This document shows, piece after piece, positions 32,565-41,447 of a stretch of DNA of 64,000 nucleotides. A model generated the notes under the pieces. The model worked only from the letters and a program-made list of their open reading frames with translations. It did not search any database and was not told the DNA's origin. Position numbers and translations under genes: made by a program. The DNA is taken from the NCBI GenBank assembly GCA_002343505.1, contig DDQZ01000019.1:28045-92044 (forward strand). The letters are read 5' to 3'. Origin of the DNA: Verrucomicrobiaceae bacterium UBA2429 (lineage in GTDB: Bacteria; Verrucomicrobiota; Verrucomicrobiia; Verrucomicrobiales; Verrucomicrobiaceae). How positions within the stretch are numbered: position 1 is the first letter of the stretch; every line of letters starts with the position of its first letter.

Positions 32565-32795
32565 ATGAAAACGCTCATCCCCGCACTCCTGCTCAGCGCC
32601 CTCACCCTCGGCACCGCTCTCGCCAAAAGCGGCCCGCCCGTCAATGACCTCTGCCCCGTGGATGGCAAGGCCGTCCGCATCATCTACCGCATCTTCAGCG
32701 AGAGGGGGAACGTGGCCTTCTGCTGCACGGAATGCATGGAGACCTGGCGGAAAAACCCCGGACGCTATCCGGTGAAACCCAGGATCGAAAAATAA
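32565..32795 (+). CDS. Small exported YHS-like Cys-rich protein
   Basis: The 76-residue precursor has a signal peptide (MKTLIPALLLSALTLGTALA) and a short mature domain with CPVDGKAVRIIYRIF and VAFCCTECMETWRKNPGRY. This is the layout of YHS/TRASH-like domains, in which a CP-x-x-G motif and a later Cys cluster followed by F/W-x-x-x-P-x-x-Y bind a metal. It probably binds a metal ion in the periplasm. The ATG at 32565 was chosen for the signal peptide. The upstream open frame to 32424 overlaps the ssb stop and looks non-coding. Confidence 0.75.
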   Translation: MKTLIPALLLSALTLGTALAKSGPPVNDLCPVDGKAVRIIYRIFSERGNVAFCCTECMETWRKNPGRYPVKPRIEK

Positions 32796-32846
32796 TCCGT
32801 GCTTGCCAGTTGGCGGGGGAACGGCGTTTCATGGCCGTCTCCCGCC

Positions 32847-34145
32847 ATGCACACTTCCCCCGCCCGCACGCCCTGGTGGCGCGTCCTCTACATCCAGGTT
32901 CTTTTGGCCGTTGTCGCCGGCATTCTGCTGGGGTGGCTTTTTCCCGACACGGGCAAGACTTTGAAGCCGCTGGGGGACGGCTTCATCAAGCTGATCAAGA
33001 TGATGATCGCCCCGGTCATCTTCTGCACCGTCGTGCATGGCGTGGCTTCGATGGGTGATTTGAAAAAGCTCGGCCGGGTCGGTGGAAAGACCCTCCTGTA
33101 TTTCGAAGTCGTCTCCACCCTGGCCCTCGTCATCGGTCTTGTCGTCGTGAACCTGCTCAAGCCAGGCGCGGGATTCAATGTGGAGGTGGCCGACCTCGGC
33201 GCCAAAGCGGCCGACGCCGCGCGCGAGTATGCCGGGAAGGCGCAGGGGCTCAGCACTGTGGATTTTCTGCTCGGCATCATTCCCGGGACGTTCGTCGGAG
33301 CCTTTGCGGGCGGTGATCTTTTGCAGGTGCTCTTCATCGCCCTGCTTACCGCGTTCGGCCTTGCCGGCATGGGGGAGCGCGGCAAGTCCCTGCTGCATGG
33401 CATTGACCGAGTCAGCGAGGTCTTCTTTGCCATCATGCGCATCGTGGTGAAAGCCGCCCCGGTCGGCGCCTTCGGCGCCATGGCCTTCACCATTGGCAGC
33501 TACGGCCTTGAGTCCCTGCAAAGGCTCCTCGCCCTCATGCTGGGCTTCTATATCACCGCCGGGTTTTTCGTCGTCGTGGTGCTCGGCCTCATCGCGCGCT
33601 GGTGCGGCTTTTCCATCTTCCGTTTTCTGGCCTATATCAAGGAGGAGCTTTTGCTCGTTCTTGGCACCAGCTCCTCGGAGACGGCGCTCCCGTTGATGAT
33701 CCAAAAACTGCGCGGCCTGGGCTGTGCTCCCGCCACGGTGGGCCTTGTGGTGCCCACGGGCTACAGTTTCAACCTGGATGGCACGAACATCTACATGGCC
33801 ATGGCCGCGGTCTTCCTGGCCCAGGCCACGAACACGCCGCTGGACCTTGGCCAGCAGGTCAGCCTGCTGCTGGTGGCCATGATCACCTCCAAAGGCGCCA
33901 GTGGTGTCACAGGAGCGGGATTCATTACCCTGGCGGCCACTCTTGCCGTCGTGCCCGGCATCCCCATCGAGTCCCTGGCGCTGCTCGTCGGCATCGACCG
34001 TTTCATGAGCGAATGCCGCGCCCTGACCAATCTTATCGGCAACGGCGTCGCCACCGTGGCCATCAGCCGCTGGGAGGGCGAGGTCACCCCGGAGGTCATC
34101 AATGCGAATCTGCGCGACCCAGTTCGCCTGCCGCCGCCCGCATGA
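32847..34145 (+). CDS. Dicarboxylate/amino-acid:cation symporter (DctA/GltP family)
   Basis: The 432-residue protein shows the DAACS signatures: [24 protein letters not shown], the serine-rich re-entrant loop [14 protein letters not shown], the cation/substrate motif [23 protein letters not shown], the second re-entrant loop [20 protein letters not shown], and [25 protein letters not shown]. It imports C4-dicarboxylates or acidic amino acids with Na+ or H+ at the inner membrane. ATG 32847 was chosen because the family begins with a short basic stretch before helix 1. An upstream GTG at 32799 is possible. Confidence 0.92.
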   Translation: MHTSPARTPWWRVLYIQVLLAVVAGILLGWLFPDTGKTLKPLGDGFIKLIKMMIAPVIFCTVVHGVASMGDLKKLGRVGGKTLLYFEVVSTLALVIGLVVVNLLKPGAGFNVEVADLGAKAADAAREYAGKAQGLSTVDFLLGIIPGTFVGAFAGGDLLQVLFIALLTAFGLAGMGERGKSLLHGIDRVSEVFFAIMRIVVKAAPVGAFGAMAFTIGSYGLESLQRLLALMLGFYITAGFFVVVVLGLIARWCGFSIFRFLAYIKEELLLVLGTSSSETALPLMIQKLRGLGCAPATVGLVVPTGYSFNLDGTNIYMAMAAVFLAQATNTPLDLGQQVSLLLVAMITSKGASGVTGAGFITLAATLAVVPGIPIESLALLVGIDRFMSECRALTNLIGNGVATVAISRWEGEVTPEVINANLRDPVRLPPPA

Positions 34146-34222
34146 ACAGAGGACGCAGTCCGCGCGCGGATTCCCATGAGAAGCGGCCGGTGTCTGAGAA
34201 GTTTTGATTTCTCTTTGGCCTC

Positions 34223-35494
34223 ATGGGCGTTATGACCCTTGAAGACTTCCCCGCCTCACTCATCTGCATGATTTTTTCCCTCTCCTCGCGCATCCTCACG
34301 ACTGTGGATCCGAAATGCCTGGCCAAGATCGCCTGGAACTTCGGTTTCAAAGGCGCGCGCTCGGTGATGCTTTTCAAAAAGCGCATGGAGCAGGGCCAGT
34401 TCTTCCCGCCTTTCCTCTACATCTCCATCCTGAACTCCTGCAACCTGCGCTGCCAGGGCTGCTGGGTGGATGTGGACAAGCCGCGCGAGGCCATCTCTCT
34501 GGACGAGCTGAACAAGATCATCAACGACGCCAAAAGGCACGGGAACGCCTTTTTTGGCCTGCTGGGCGGGGAGCCCTTCATGCACCCGGAACTGCTGGAC
34601 CTGTTGGCGCTGCACCCGGACTGCTACTTTCAAATCTTCACCAACGGCCAGCTCATCACCGCCAAGACCGCCGGGGCGCTGCGCAAGCTGGGCAATGCCA
34701 CGCCGCTCGTCAGCGTGGAGGGCAACAGCACTGTGAGCGACGAGCGCCGGGGCAACAAGGATGTGCTCAACCGCACCCTGCGCGGCCTGCGCAACTGCCT
34801 GGACGCGCGCCTGCTCACCGGCGTGGCCACCAGCCTGTGCCAGACGAACATTGGCGATCTGCTCACGCGCGAGTGGCTGGAGAAGCTGGTCTCGATGGGC
34901 GTCCACTACACCTGGTACCACACCTACCGCCCGGTGGGTCCGCAGATCAATGAGCAGCTCGCCCTGACACCGGCGCAGATCACGGAGGTGCGGCGCTTTG
35001 TCACCTCCATGCGCGCGCGGGTGCCCATCGCCATCGTGGACGCCTATTACGATCACAATGGCAAGGCGCTCTGCCCCATGGCCACGGGCATCAGCCATCA
35101 CATAGGGCCGACGGGCGGCATCGAGCCCTGCCCGATCATCCAGTTCGCCAAAGAAACCGTGCGCACGGAGCGGGACATCTTTGATGTGTTCACGCAGTCG
35201 GAGTTTTTGAAGGACTTCCGGGAGACTGCGGCGCGGCACACGCGCGGCTGCATCGTGCTGGAGCGGCCCGACCTGGTGAAGGAACTGGCGCTGCGCCACG
35301 GCGCCAAGGACACCACGATCCGCCAGACGGCGATGGCCGAGGTGGAGAGCATGAAGCCGCGCACCAGCCAGTGGCGCGAGGAGGAGGAGATCCCCGAGCA
35401 GCACTGGATGTACAAGGTGGCGAAGCGCTTCTTTTACCACGACTTCGGCGTGTATGAAAAAATGGACCCGAAGGCGCACTCGCCCGCCGCGTGA
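34223..35494 (+). CDS. Radical SAM enzyme of unknown substrate
   Basis: The 423-residue protein has a 4Fe-4S cluster motif SCNLRCQGCWVDV (Cys-x3-Cys-x2-Cys) near residue 75, followed by FFGLLGGEPFMHPELLDLL (the GGE motif that binds the SAM amino group) and further barrel motifs (LVSVEGN). Additional Cys residues at CPMATGISHHIGPTGGIEPCP suggest an auxiliary cluster as in SPASM/twitch enzymes. It uses SAM to start radical chemistry in the cytosol. The N-terminal 60 residues are helical and the C-terminal 60 are charged. No modifiable peptide or pathway gene is adjacent, so the substrate is not deducible. Confidence 0.88.
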   Translation: MGVMTLEDFPASLICMIFSLSSRILTTVDPKCLAKIAWNFGFKGARSVMLFKKRMEQGQFFPPFLYISILNSCNLRCQGCWVDVDKPREAISLDELNKIINDAKRHGNAFFGLLGGEPFMHPELLDLLALHPDCYFQIFTNGQLITAKTAGALRKLGNATPLVSVEGNSTVSDERRGNKDVLNRTLRGLRNCLDARLLTGVATSLCQTNIGDLLTREWLEKLVSMGVHYTWYHTYRPVGPQINEQLALTPAQITEVRRFVTSMRARVPIAIVDAYYDHNGKALCPMATGISHHIGPTGGIEPCPIIQFAKETVRTERDIFDVFTQSEFLKDFRETAARHTRGCIVLERPDLVKELALRHGAKDTTIRQTAMAEVESMKPRTSQWREEEEIPEQHWMYKVAKRFFYHDFGVYEKMDPKAHSPAA

Positions 35495-35536
35495 GGCGGA
35501 GCTTGCGCATTGAATCGCGACGGACACTTTTCTCCC

Positions 35537-35746
35537 ATGAGCACCCTCCTTGAGCAAATCCGCGCCCTGCCGGTGGACGAGCAGGTGGCGCTGGCGAACG
35601 AAATTTTAGCCCGCACGGAGGATGACGACTATGATCCGGATTTTCACGCGGAGATCAGGCGGCGAATCCAGGAGCACGATGCTGACCCTGGCAGCGCTGT
35701 GAGCTGGGAAACGGTCAAACAGCAGTGCGGACTAATCGCGGCATAA
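35537..35746 (+). CDS. Addiction-module component (TIGR02574-like antitoxin), no toxin adjacent
   Basis: The 69-residue protein (MSTLLEQIRALPVDEQVALANEIL ... EIRRRIQEHDADPGSAVSWETVKQQ) has the layout of the putative addiction-module component family: an L-P-x-x-E-x-x-x-L helix and a C-terminal E-H-x-x-x-P-x-S-x-x-x-W-x-x-V motif. These usually precede a RelE/ParE-like toxin gene. Here the next gene encodes an unrelated membrane protein, so this is an orphan. The region is less GC-rich than its surroundings, which would fit acquisition by transfer. Confidence 0.75.
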   Translation: MSTLLEQIRALPVDEQVALANEILARTEDDDYDPDFHAEIRRRIQEHDADPGSAVSWETVKQQCGLIAA

Positions 35747-35791
35747 CAAAATGGCATTTGATCGCAAGAAAATGCCCACCCCGAGTTGACC

Positions 35792-36151
35792 ATGTCTTTT
35801 CCGCCACGAGCTGTCTCCGTTCTCGTGTTGTGCCAGATTTTCATTGTGGCGGGAGGACTTCTGCTCACGCGCAGTTTTCGAAAGCTCCATGACAAAACTC
35901 TTGGCGAGACTTTTGGGGACAAGCTTCTACCGTCATTCTCCAACCTTGCGATGACCTGGGGATGGCTGCTGCTTCTAATCCCGATGAGCTGGACATTATA
36001 TTGTCTCCGAGCTTCAACAGGGCACGGCACGAACGGCGAGGTCCGAAGAATGGATTTTTGGATTGGCCTGTGCGTCCTCGCAGGACTTTTTTGGATGTGC
36101 AGTTTTTCGGTTCTGGCCCATATGAACGCACTGCAGACAAGGTCTTTCTAG
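35792..36151 (+). CDS. Small three-helix membrane protein, unknown
   Basis: The 119-residue protein has three predicted transmembrane segments (about residues 8-26, 52-75 and 90-112) with short charged loops. No recognisable domain is present. Its base composition is clearly lower in GC than the flanking genes, as for the orphan antitoxin just upstream. Its stop is 5 nt before the next start, so the two may be cotranscribed. Confidence 0.6.
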   Translation: MSFPPRAVSVLVLCQIFIVAGGLLLTRSFRKLHDKTLGETFGDKLLPSFSNLAMTWGWLLLLIPMSWTLYCLRASTGHGTNGEVRRMDFWIGLCVLAGLFWMCSFSVLAHMNALQTRSF

Positions 36152-36156
36152 ATTCG

Positions 36157-36489
36157 ATGCCCGACACCCCCAACCTCCTCTATTGCCGCTGCGCGTACGC
36201 CCAGGTCGTGCCGGCCGGCGTGAAAAATGAAGTGCTCCAGCGCCTGTGCGATTCCGGCGCCAGCTTTGAAACCGTGTCCGATCTCTGCGAGATGGCCGCG
36301 CATCGTGACCCGCGTCTTCAGGAACTCGTGGCCGCGGGCAGGCTGCGCATCGCCGCCTGCTATCCGCGCGCCGTTCACGGCCTCTTCCATCAAGCCGGCG
36401 CGCCTTTGCCGGAGGACACCGAGATCCTCAACATGCGCACCCAGGGCGCGGAGGAGGTGGCGGCGAAGATGCTGCGCGGGGAGAATTGA
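36157..36489 (+). CDS. Small Cys-containing cytosolic protein, unknown
   Basis: The 110-residue protein begins MPDTPNLLYCRCAYAQVVP and has five Cys (10, 12, 31, 44, 68), the last in AACYPRAVHGLF. The spacing could hold a metal or Fe-S site, but no established motif is complete. It is high in GC like most of the window. I do not recognise the family. The frame is open upstream to 35962, but that part overlaps the membrane-protein gene. Confidence 0.6.
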   Translation: MPDTPNLLYCRCAYAQVVPAGVKNEVLQRLCDSGASFETVSDLCEMAAHRDPRLQELVAAGRLRIAACYPRAVHGLFHQAGAPLPEDTEILNMRTQGAEEVAAKMLRGEN

Positions 36490-36557
36490 TGCGCATGAAA
36501 TGAAAACCAAATCACACCCGGCTTATCATCCTGTCAGGGCGGTGTTGCTGCCTGCCA

Positions 36558-39500
36558 TTATGATGCCAATGCTGGCGATGGCTCGTCTTCCCCGGCGGCG
36601 TCCTCCACGGGAATCCCATCCGGGTGATGCGCCTCCTCGGCTGCCACTTCGGCTTCAAGACGGAGCTGCTCGGCTTTGGAGGGCTTTTTCTCCTCCTGGG
36701 TCATGCGCACTCCCACCGGCTTGCTGACGCCGAATTCCTGCATGGTGACGCCGTAGATGACATCTGCGCGGCCCATGGTGCGCTTGTTGTGGGTGACGAT
36801 GATGAACTGCGAGTTCTCGATGAAGTTGTCCAGCATCTTCAAGAAGCGGGAAATGTTCGATTCGTCGAGCGGCGCGTCCAGCTCGTCCAGCACGCAGAAG
36901 GGGCTGGGCTTCACCTGGTAGATGGAGAAGAGCAGGGCCACGGCGGTCATGCTGCGCTCGCCACCGGAGAGCAGGGAGATGGTTTGCAGCTTCTTGCCCG
37001 GCGGCTTGGCGATGATTTCGATGCCGGACTCGAGCGGATCGGTCTCGTCCACGAGCATGAGATCCGCCTTGGCCTGGGGGCCGAAGAGCTCTTTGAAATT
37101 GTTTTGGAAGAAGTTGCGCACGAGTTGGAAGGTCTCGGCGAACATGGTCTTCGTGGTCTCGTTGATTTTGGCAATGACTTGAAGCAGCTCATCCTTGGAT
37201 TTGACCAGGTCGCCGTGCTGGGTTTCGAGGAAATTGTGGCGTTCTTCAAGCTCCTCGAACTCCTGGATGGCGTCGAGATTGACCGGGCCGATGCTTTCGA
37301 GTTTTTGCCGAAGGTCGCCAACAATGCTGGTGACGAAATCCCAGTCGGGCTGCCCTTCCTCTCCGGGGATCTCGATCTCGTCGAGGTCCACGATTTCGTC
37401 GTCTTCGAGGGCTGTACGGGTGGTGCCGGGAGCGCTGGACAGGTCGGATGAGTTGGACACTTCGGACTGAATTGGAGGCTCGGCAGTCTCCTGCGCCTCC
37501 GATTCTTCGACTTGTCCGGGTGTTTGCTCAACCGTGGCCTGGGTTTCCATTTCCAGGGAGGCCTTGCGCTTTTCCACGCGGCTGCGGCCTTTTTTTTGCT
37601 CGGAGATGCTGAGCATGAGCGCATGGTAGTCGGGTTCGAAGGCGGAGATGTGGAAGCTGTAGCGCTCCTGCACCTGGTTGACGAGGTTTTCCAGGCGCAG
37701 GTCCACGCGGGTGAGCTGCACTTCCAGGCGGCTGCGGGACTCGCTGAGGCCGGAAATTTGCTGGCGCAGTTGCACAAGCTGGTTTTCCAGCAGGCTCACG
37801 CGTTCAAAGGCTGCTGCGCGCTCCTCGGTGCGGCCTTGCAGGTGTTCTTCGATCGCGGCGATGGCCCCGCGCTGTGATTCGATCTGCTCGGCGAAGCGGG
37901 CGCTCTCCGCCGCGCTCTGCTCGATGCGGGAGCGCCAGGTGCATATTTCCTGGTCAAAACGCTGGATGGAGGACTCCAGCTCGTGCAGGCGCGCGGCCAT
38001 GGGGGCCTTCTGGCGGTTGAGGGAATTCAGCGCGCTTTCCTCCAAAGCGAGGGCGGTGCGCAGTTCGTTGAGCTTCTCCGAGGATTCGAGTTCGCGGCGG
38101 AGAAAGGACTCCATCTCAAGCTCCAGCTCGCCCTCATGCATGCGCGCGCCCTCGAGTTGCTCCTGGGCCAGCCCTGCTTGCTCGCGCTGCCAGGTGATCT
38201 GCGCCTCGGCGGACTGGATGCGGCTGGTGATCTGGTTCTGATCCCACTCGATGCTTTCCAGTCTCGTCGTTGCCTGCTGCAGCGCGCGCTGCACCACGGA
38301 GAGCTGCCCTTGAAGCTGGGAGAAGCCCTCGCGCGCGCGCTGGCTCTGCTCGCGCAGGGAGATTTCCTCGCGCTGCGCCTCCTCAAGCTGGGCGCGCAGT
38401 TGCTCCACGGCCTCCTCCTTTTCGAGAAGCTGGTACTCGAAGTTCTCCAGCTCCGCTTTCAGAGTGCCTACTTCGGACTGCCGCCGCAGCATGGAGGCGG
38501 CCTCCTCTTTGGAGGCGCCACCGTGAATGATGCCGTCCGCGCCGACCAGCTCGCCTTTCAATGTGACGATGGCCGCGTCGGGAAGCTGCCGCTTCATGCG
38601 CAGCGCGGTGTGCAGATCCTCGACGATGAGCACATTGCTCAGCAGACGGTCGGTGATCTCCTGCGCGCCGGGTCGGGCGCGCACTTTTTCCACCGCCCAG
38701 GCGATGGAGCCGCCTGGGACGAGCTGGCGGTCTGGCACGGCGCGCAGGGTGGCGAGGTCTTGTGGAATGAGCGCTGCCCTGCCCAACTGATGATTCGACA
38801 GGCGCTCGAGGATCTGCGATGCAAGCTCGCTGTCGGTGAGCAACACGGCCTGCAAATGATCCCGCAGCGCGGCTTCGATGGCGGCAATGAACTGCGGCTC
38901 GACTTCGATGGCGGAGGCCAGCAGACCGCGCACGCCGATGGAATAAATCTCTGGATTGTCCATGCCTTTGAGCACCTGCTGGGTGCCTTCGGCCAGGCCC
39001 TCGCCCTTTTGCAACAGCTGCTCCAGGATTTCGACGCGCGAACGGCGCTGGGTGACGGCGCGCTGGAGCTCGTTCAATTCCTCATTGAGCGCGTCGCGGC
39101 GGGCGCGCTTGTCGAGGATGTCGCGGGCGCATTGCTTGGACCTGTCCTCCAGCTCGTTGCGGGTCTGCTCCAGATCATGAATCCGGTGCTGGATTTCATC
39201 AAACTCGATCTGGCTGGATTCGCGAGCCTGGGCGGCGGCCTGGTGGTCGTGGGCCAGGGTCTCGTGACGCTGGCGGTCGGCACTGATTTGGTTGGTGAGG
39301 CTCTGCGCGCGCGCGTCTGCGGAGGCGATCTGACCCTCAAACTGGCGGATGGACTCGCGCACCGCGCGGCGGGCCTCGTCCAGGCGGCCGCGGTCGGGCA
39401 GGATGGCATTGTGGACGCTCAAGTGCTCATGCACGGCGTTGCGGCGCGTCTCCAGATTCGCGCTGATGGCCAGCACCTGCTCGTCGGCGTCGGCCATCTC

Positions 39501-40511
39501 ACGGCGCTGCTGCTCGAGCAACTGCTGTCCCTGCCCGATCTGCTCCTCATTTTGACGGATGCGCCCTTGGAGTTCCTCGTTGCGCTCGTTGTTGAAGCCG
39601 ATGCGGCCCTCCGCGCTCTGCACCTGGCTGCGCAGCTCCTGCGCCTGCTGGCGGAGCTGGTTGATCTGCGACTCCACGGCGTGATAGGCCTCGCGCGTCT
39701 GGGCGGCCTCGGTTTCGGTGGTCTGCAGCGTGTCCTGCAAAGCGTCGAGCTGCCCGGTCAGCATGCGCACATGATTTTCCGATTCGGCCTTCTCGGCGCT
39801 GAACTCGCTGTAGTGCTTGTGCGCGAGGTGGGTGTCGAACATGCGCACGTCATCAAGCAAAGCCTGGTAACGCCGCGCCTTGGCCGCCTGGCGTTGGAGA
39901 GAACCCATCTGGCGCTTCACTTCCGCGATGACATCCGCCACCCGCAGCAGGTTGGCCTCGGTGTAGTCGAGCTTGCGCAGGGCCTCTTTTTTCTGGCCCT
40001 TGAATTTGGTGATGCCTGCCGCCTCCTCGAAGACGGTGCGCCTGTCCTCGGGCTTCGATGAGAGCAGCATGTCAATCTGGCCCTGCGCCATGATCGAGTA
40101 TGCCTGCCGTCCGATGCCGGTGCCGGAGAAAAGCTCGTGGATGTCCTTGAGCCGGCACACGGTGCCATTGAGGCGGTATTCGCTGCGCCCGTCGCGGAAG
40201 ACGCGGCGGCAGATGGCCACCTCGTTGTAATCCACATTCAGAGCCTGCTCGCAGTCCGCCATGGTCAGCACCACCTCGGCCATGCCCACGGGTTTGCGCT
40301 TGTCGGTGCCGTTAAAAATGACATCCGCCATTTCATCACCGCGCAGGGCCTTGGCGGAGGTCTCGCCGAGCACCCAGCGGATGGCGTCCACGACGTTCGA
40401 CTTGCCGCAGCCGTTGGGGCCGACGATGCCGGTCACGCCTTTGTGAAATTCAAAGTGGGTCTTGTCCGCGAAGGACTTGAAGCCGTGCAGGGTGAGGCTC
40501 TTGAGGTACAT
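36558..40511 (-). CDS. smc: Chromosome segregation protein SMC
   Basis: The 1317-residue protein starts MYLKSLTLHGFKSFADKTHF, with Walker A GPNGCGKSN (residues 31-39) and the signature GTGIGRQAYSIMAQGQIDMLL. Two long coiled-coil arms flank a hinge (about 520-690, with GVRGLLASAIEVEPQFIAAIEAALRDHLQAVLL and GAS-type glycines). The C-terminal head holds LLSGGERSMTAVALLF and Walker B FCVLDELDAPLDE. It is the ATPase of the bacterial condensin, organising and segregating the chromosome. It is longer than the usual 1150-1200 residues, partly through an acidic, Ser/Glu/Pro-rich insert (about 980-1060) before the head. scpA and scpB are not in the window. Confidence 0.96.
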   Translation of the reverse strand: MYLKSLTLHGFKSFADKTHFEFHKGVTGIVGPNGCGKSNVVDAIRWVLGETSAKALRGDEMADVIFNGTDKRKPVGMAEVVLTMADCEQALNVDYNEVAICRRVFRDGRSEYRLNGTVCRLKDIHELFSGTGIGRQAYSIMAQGQIDMLLSSKPEDRRTVFEEAAGITKFKGQKKEALRKLDYTEANLLRVADVIAEVKRQMGSLQRQAAKARRYQALLDDVRMFDTHLAHKHYSEFSAEKAESENHVRMLTGQLDALQDTLQTTETEAAQTREAYHAVESQINQLRQQAQELRSQVQSAEGRIGFNNERNEELQGRIRQNEEQIGQGQQLLEQQRREMADADEQVLAISANLETRRNAVHEHLSVHNAILPDRGRLDEARRAVRESIRQFEGQIASADARAQSLTNQISADRQRHETLAHDHQAAAQARESSQIEFDEIQHRIHDLEQTRNELEDRSKQCARDILDKRARRDALNEELNELQRAVTQRRSRVEILEQLLQKGEGLAEGTQQVLKGMDNPEIYSIGVRGLLASAIEVEPQFIAAIEAALRDHLQAVLLTDSELASQILERLSNHQLGRAALIPQDLATLRAVPDRQLVPGGSIAWAVEKVRARPGAQEITDRLLSNVLIVEDLHTALRMKRQLPDAAIVTLKGELVGADGIIHGGASKEEAASMLRRQSEVGTLKAELENFEYQLLEKEEAVEQLRAQLEEAQREEISLREQSQRAREGFSQLQGQLSVVQRALQQATTRLESIEWDQNQITSRIQSAEAQITWQREQAGLAQEQLEGARMHEGELELEMESFLRRELESSEKLNELRTALALEESALNSLNRQKAPMAARLHELESSIQRFDQEICTWRSRIEQSAAESARFAEQIESQRGAIAAIEEHLQGRTEERAAAFERVSLLENQLVQLRQQISGLSESRSRLEVQLTRVDLRLENLVNQVQERYSFHISAFEPDYHALMLSISEQKKGRSRVEKRKASLEMETQATVEQTPGQVEESEAQETAEPPIQSEVSNSSDLSSAPGTTRTALEDDEIVDLDEIEIPGEEGQPDWDFVTSIVGDLRQKLESIGPVNLDAIQEFEELEERHNFLETQHGDLVKSKDELLQVIAKINETTKTMFAETFQLVRNFFQNNFKELFGPQAKADLMLVDETDPLESGIEIIAKPPGKKLQTISLLSGGERSMTAVALLFSIYQVKPSPFCVLDELDAPLDESNISRFLKMLDNFIENSQFIIVTHNKRTMGRADVIYGVTMQEFGVSKPVGVRMTQEEKKPSKAEQLRLEAEVAAEEAHHPDGIPVEDAAGEDEPSPALAS

Positions 40512-40690
40512 GGTGGCTGGTAAAACGAATTTTGGCAGTATCCACGATCAGAGGCCATGAAGGCAAGAGCGAAGCCATTGTTTTCCCATATCTTGGGTTT
40601 GCTTCGCATGTCTTAAACAAGATGTGCGATTTTCTGCCTGTGAAATACTGTGAACAATTCGCTCTCTTGTGAAGAAACCCGGATCAAGGG

Positions 40691-41353
40691 TCAGGCCAGA
40701 GGCGGGCAATAGTTCAGCAACTCGATTTCAAAGGCGTGTTTTTTTTCCGGCTGGATCTCCACCACGCTGATGCTGCCATATTCAATATTGAAGTGCGCCA
40801 TGTGTTTGAGCGGCTGACCAAGCAGCAGCGCGAGGATGACGCGGATGATGCCGCCGTGGCAGAAGACAGCCACGCGGCGGTGTGGATTGTCGTGGAGGAT
40901 TTTTTCCAGCGCTGGCCGCACTCGGTGGGCGAGCTCGTGGCCGGACTCGCCGTTGGGTATGCCGGCCTCCTCGATGATCTCCAGCCAGTCAAAGGCGCTG
41001 ACGCCGAAGTGCTCCTTGACTCCCTCCCAGCGGTATCCGGTCCAGTCGCCAAAATCCACCTCGCGCAGGCTGGGGATGATGACCGGCTTCAAACCGCTGG
41101 CCTGGGCCAGCGGCGCCAGAGTTTCCTGCACGCGCAGCAGGGGGCTGGCGTAGATGCCGTCCAGCGAAGTGTCTGCCAGCCAGGCGGCTACCGCGCGCGC
41201 CTGGCGTCGTCCGAGATCAGACAGCCCCATGTCAATGCGGCTGCCGCCGAAGACTTTGTGGTAGCGCTCCTCCACCTCGCCGTGGCGGATGAGGTAGAGC
41301 TGGGTGGGGTGATTGGGAAGGTGGGGTTTCAAGTCAGTGCTTCCATGCTGCAT
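40691..41353 (-). CDS. Histidine phosphatase family protein (phosphoglycerate-mutase-like)
   Basis: With the start at 41353 the protein has 220 residues. The catalytic RHG motif is LYLIRHGEVEERY (about residues 20-32). Further family elements are LSDLGRRQARAVAAWL, IYASPLLRVQETLAPL, LREVDFGDWTGYRW (proton-donor Glu) and VAVFCHGGIIRVILALLLG (second His). Such enzymes remove phosphate from small molecules (for example alpha-ribazole-5'-P, phosphosugars) or proteins in the cytosol. The frame is open to 41494, but that part overlaps the divergent gene's leader. The start is chosen as the last ATG before the core. Confidence 0.85.
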   Translation of the reverse strand: MQHGSTDLKPHLPNHPTQLYLIRHGEVEERYHKVFGGSRIDMGLSDLGRRQARAVAAWLADTSLDGIYASPLLRVQETLAPLAQASGLKPVIIPSLREVDFGDWTGYRWEGVKEHFGVSAFDWLEIIEEAGIPNGESGHELAHRVRPALEKILHDNPHRRVAVFCHGGIIRVILALLLGQPLKHMAHFNIEYGSISVVEIQPEKKHAFEIELLNYCPPLA

Positions 41354-41447
41354 GGAGCGCGCGCGCGCAACCCGCGAGCCGTGGTCAAAAAGTCCCGCCA
41401 CCTCAAAGCTGCAAGCCTTGCGCTGGGCCGCGCGTTTTCTCCGCGCC

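Noticed and set aside
37983..40061. 692-codon plus-strand frame opposite smc
   Set aside because: It is the antisense of the SMC coiled coil, and the apparent Leu/Ala-rich helices are a mirror of the heptads.
41313..41447. N-terminal extension of the Gfo/Idh/MocA protein to 41313
   Set aside because: It would bury the twin-arginine signal 45 residues inside and overlap the divergent phosphatase start.
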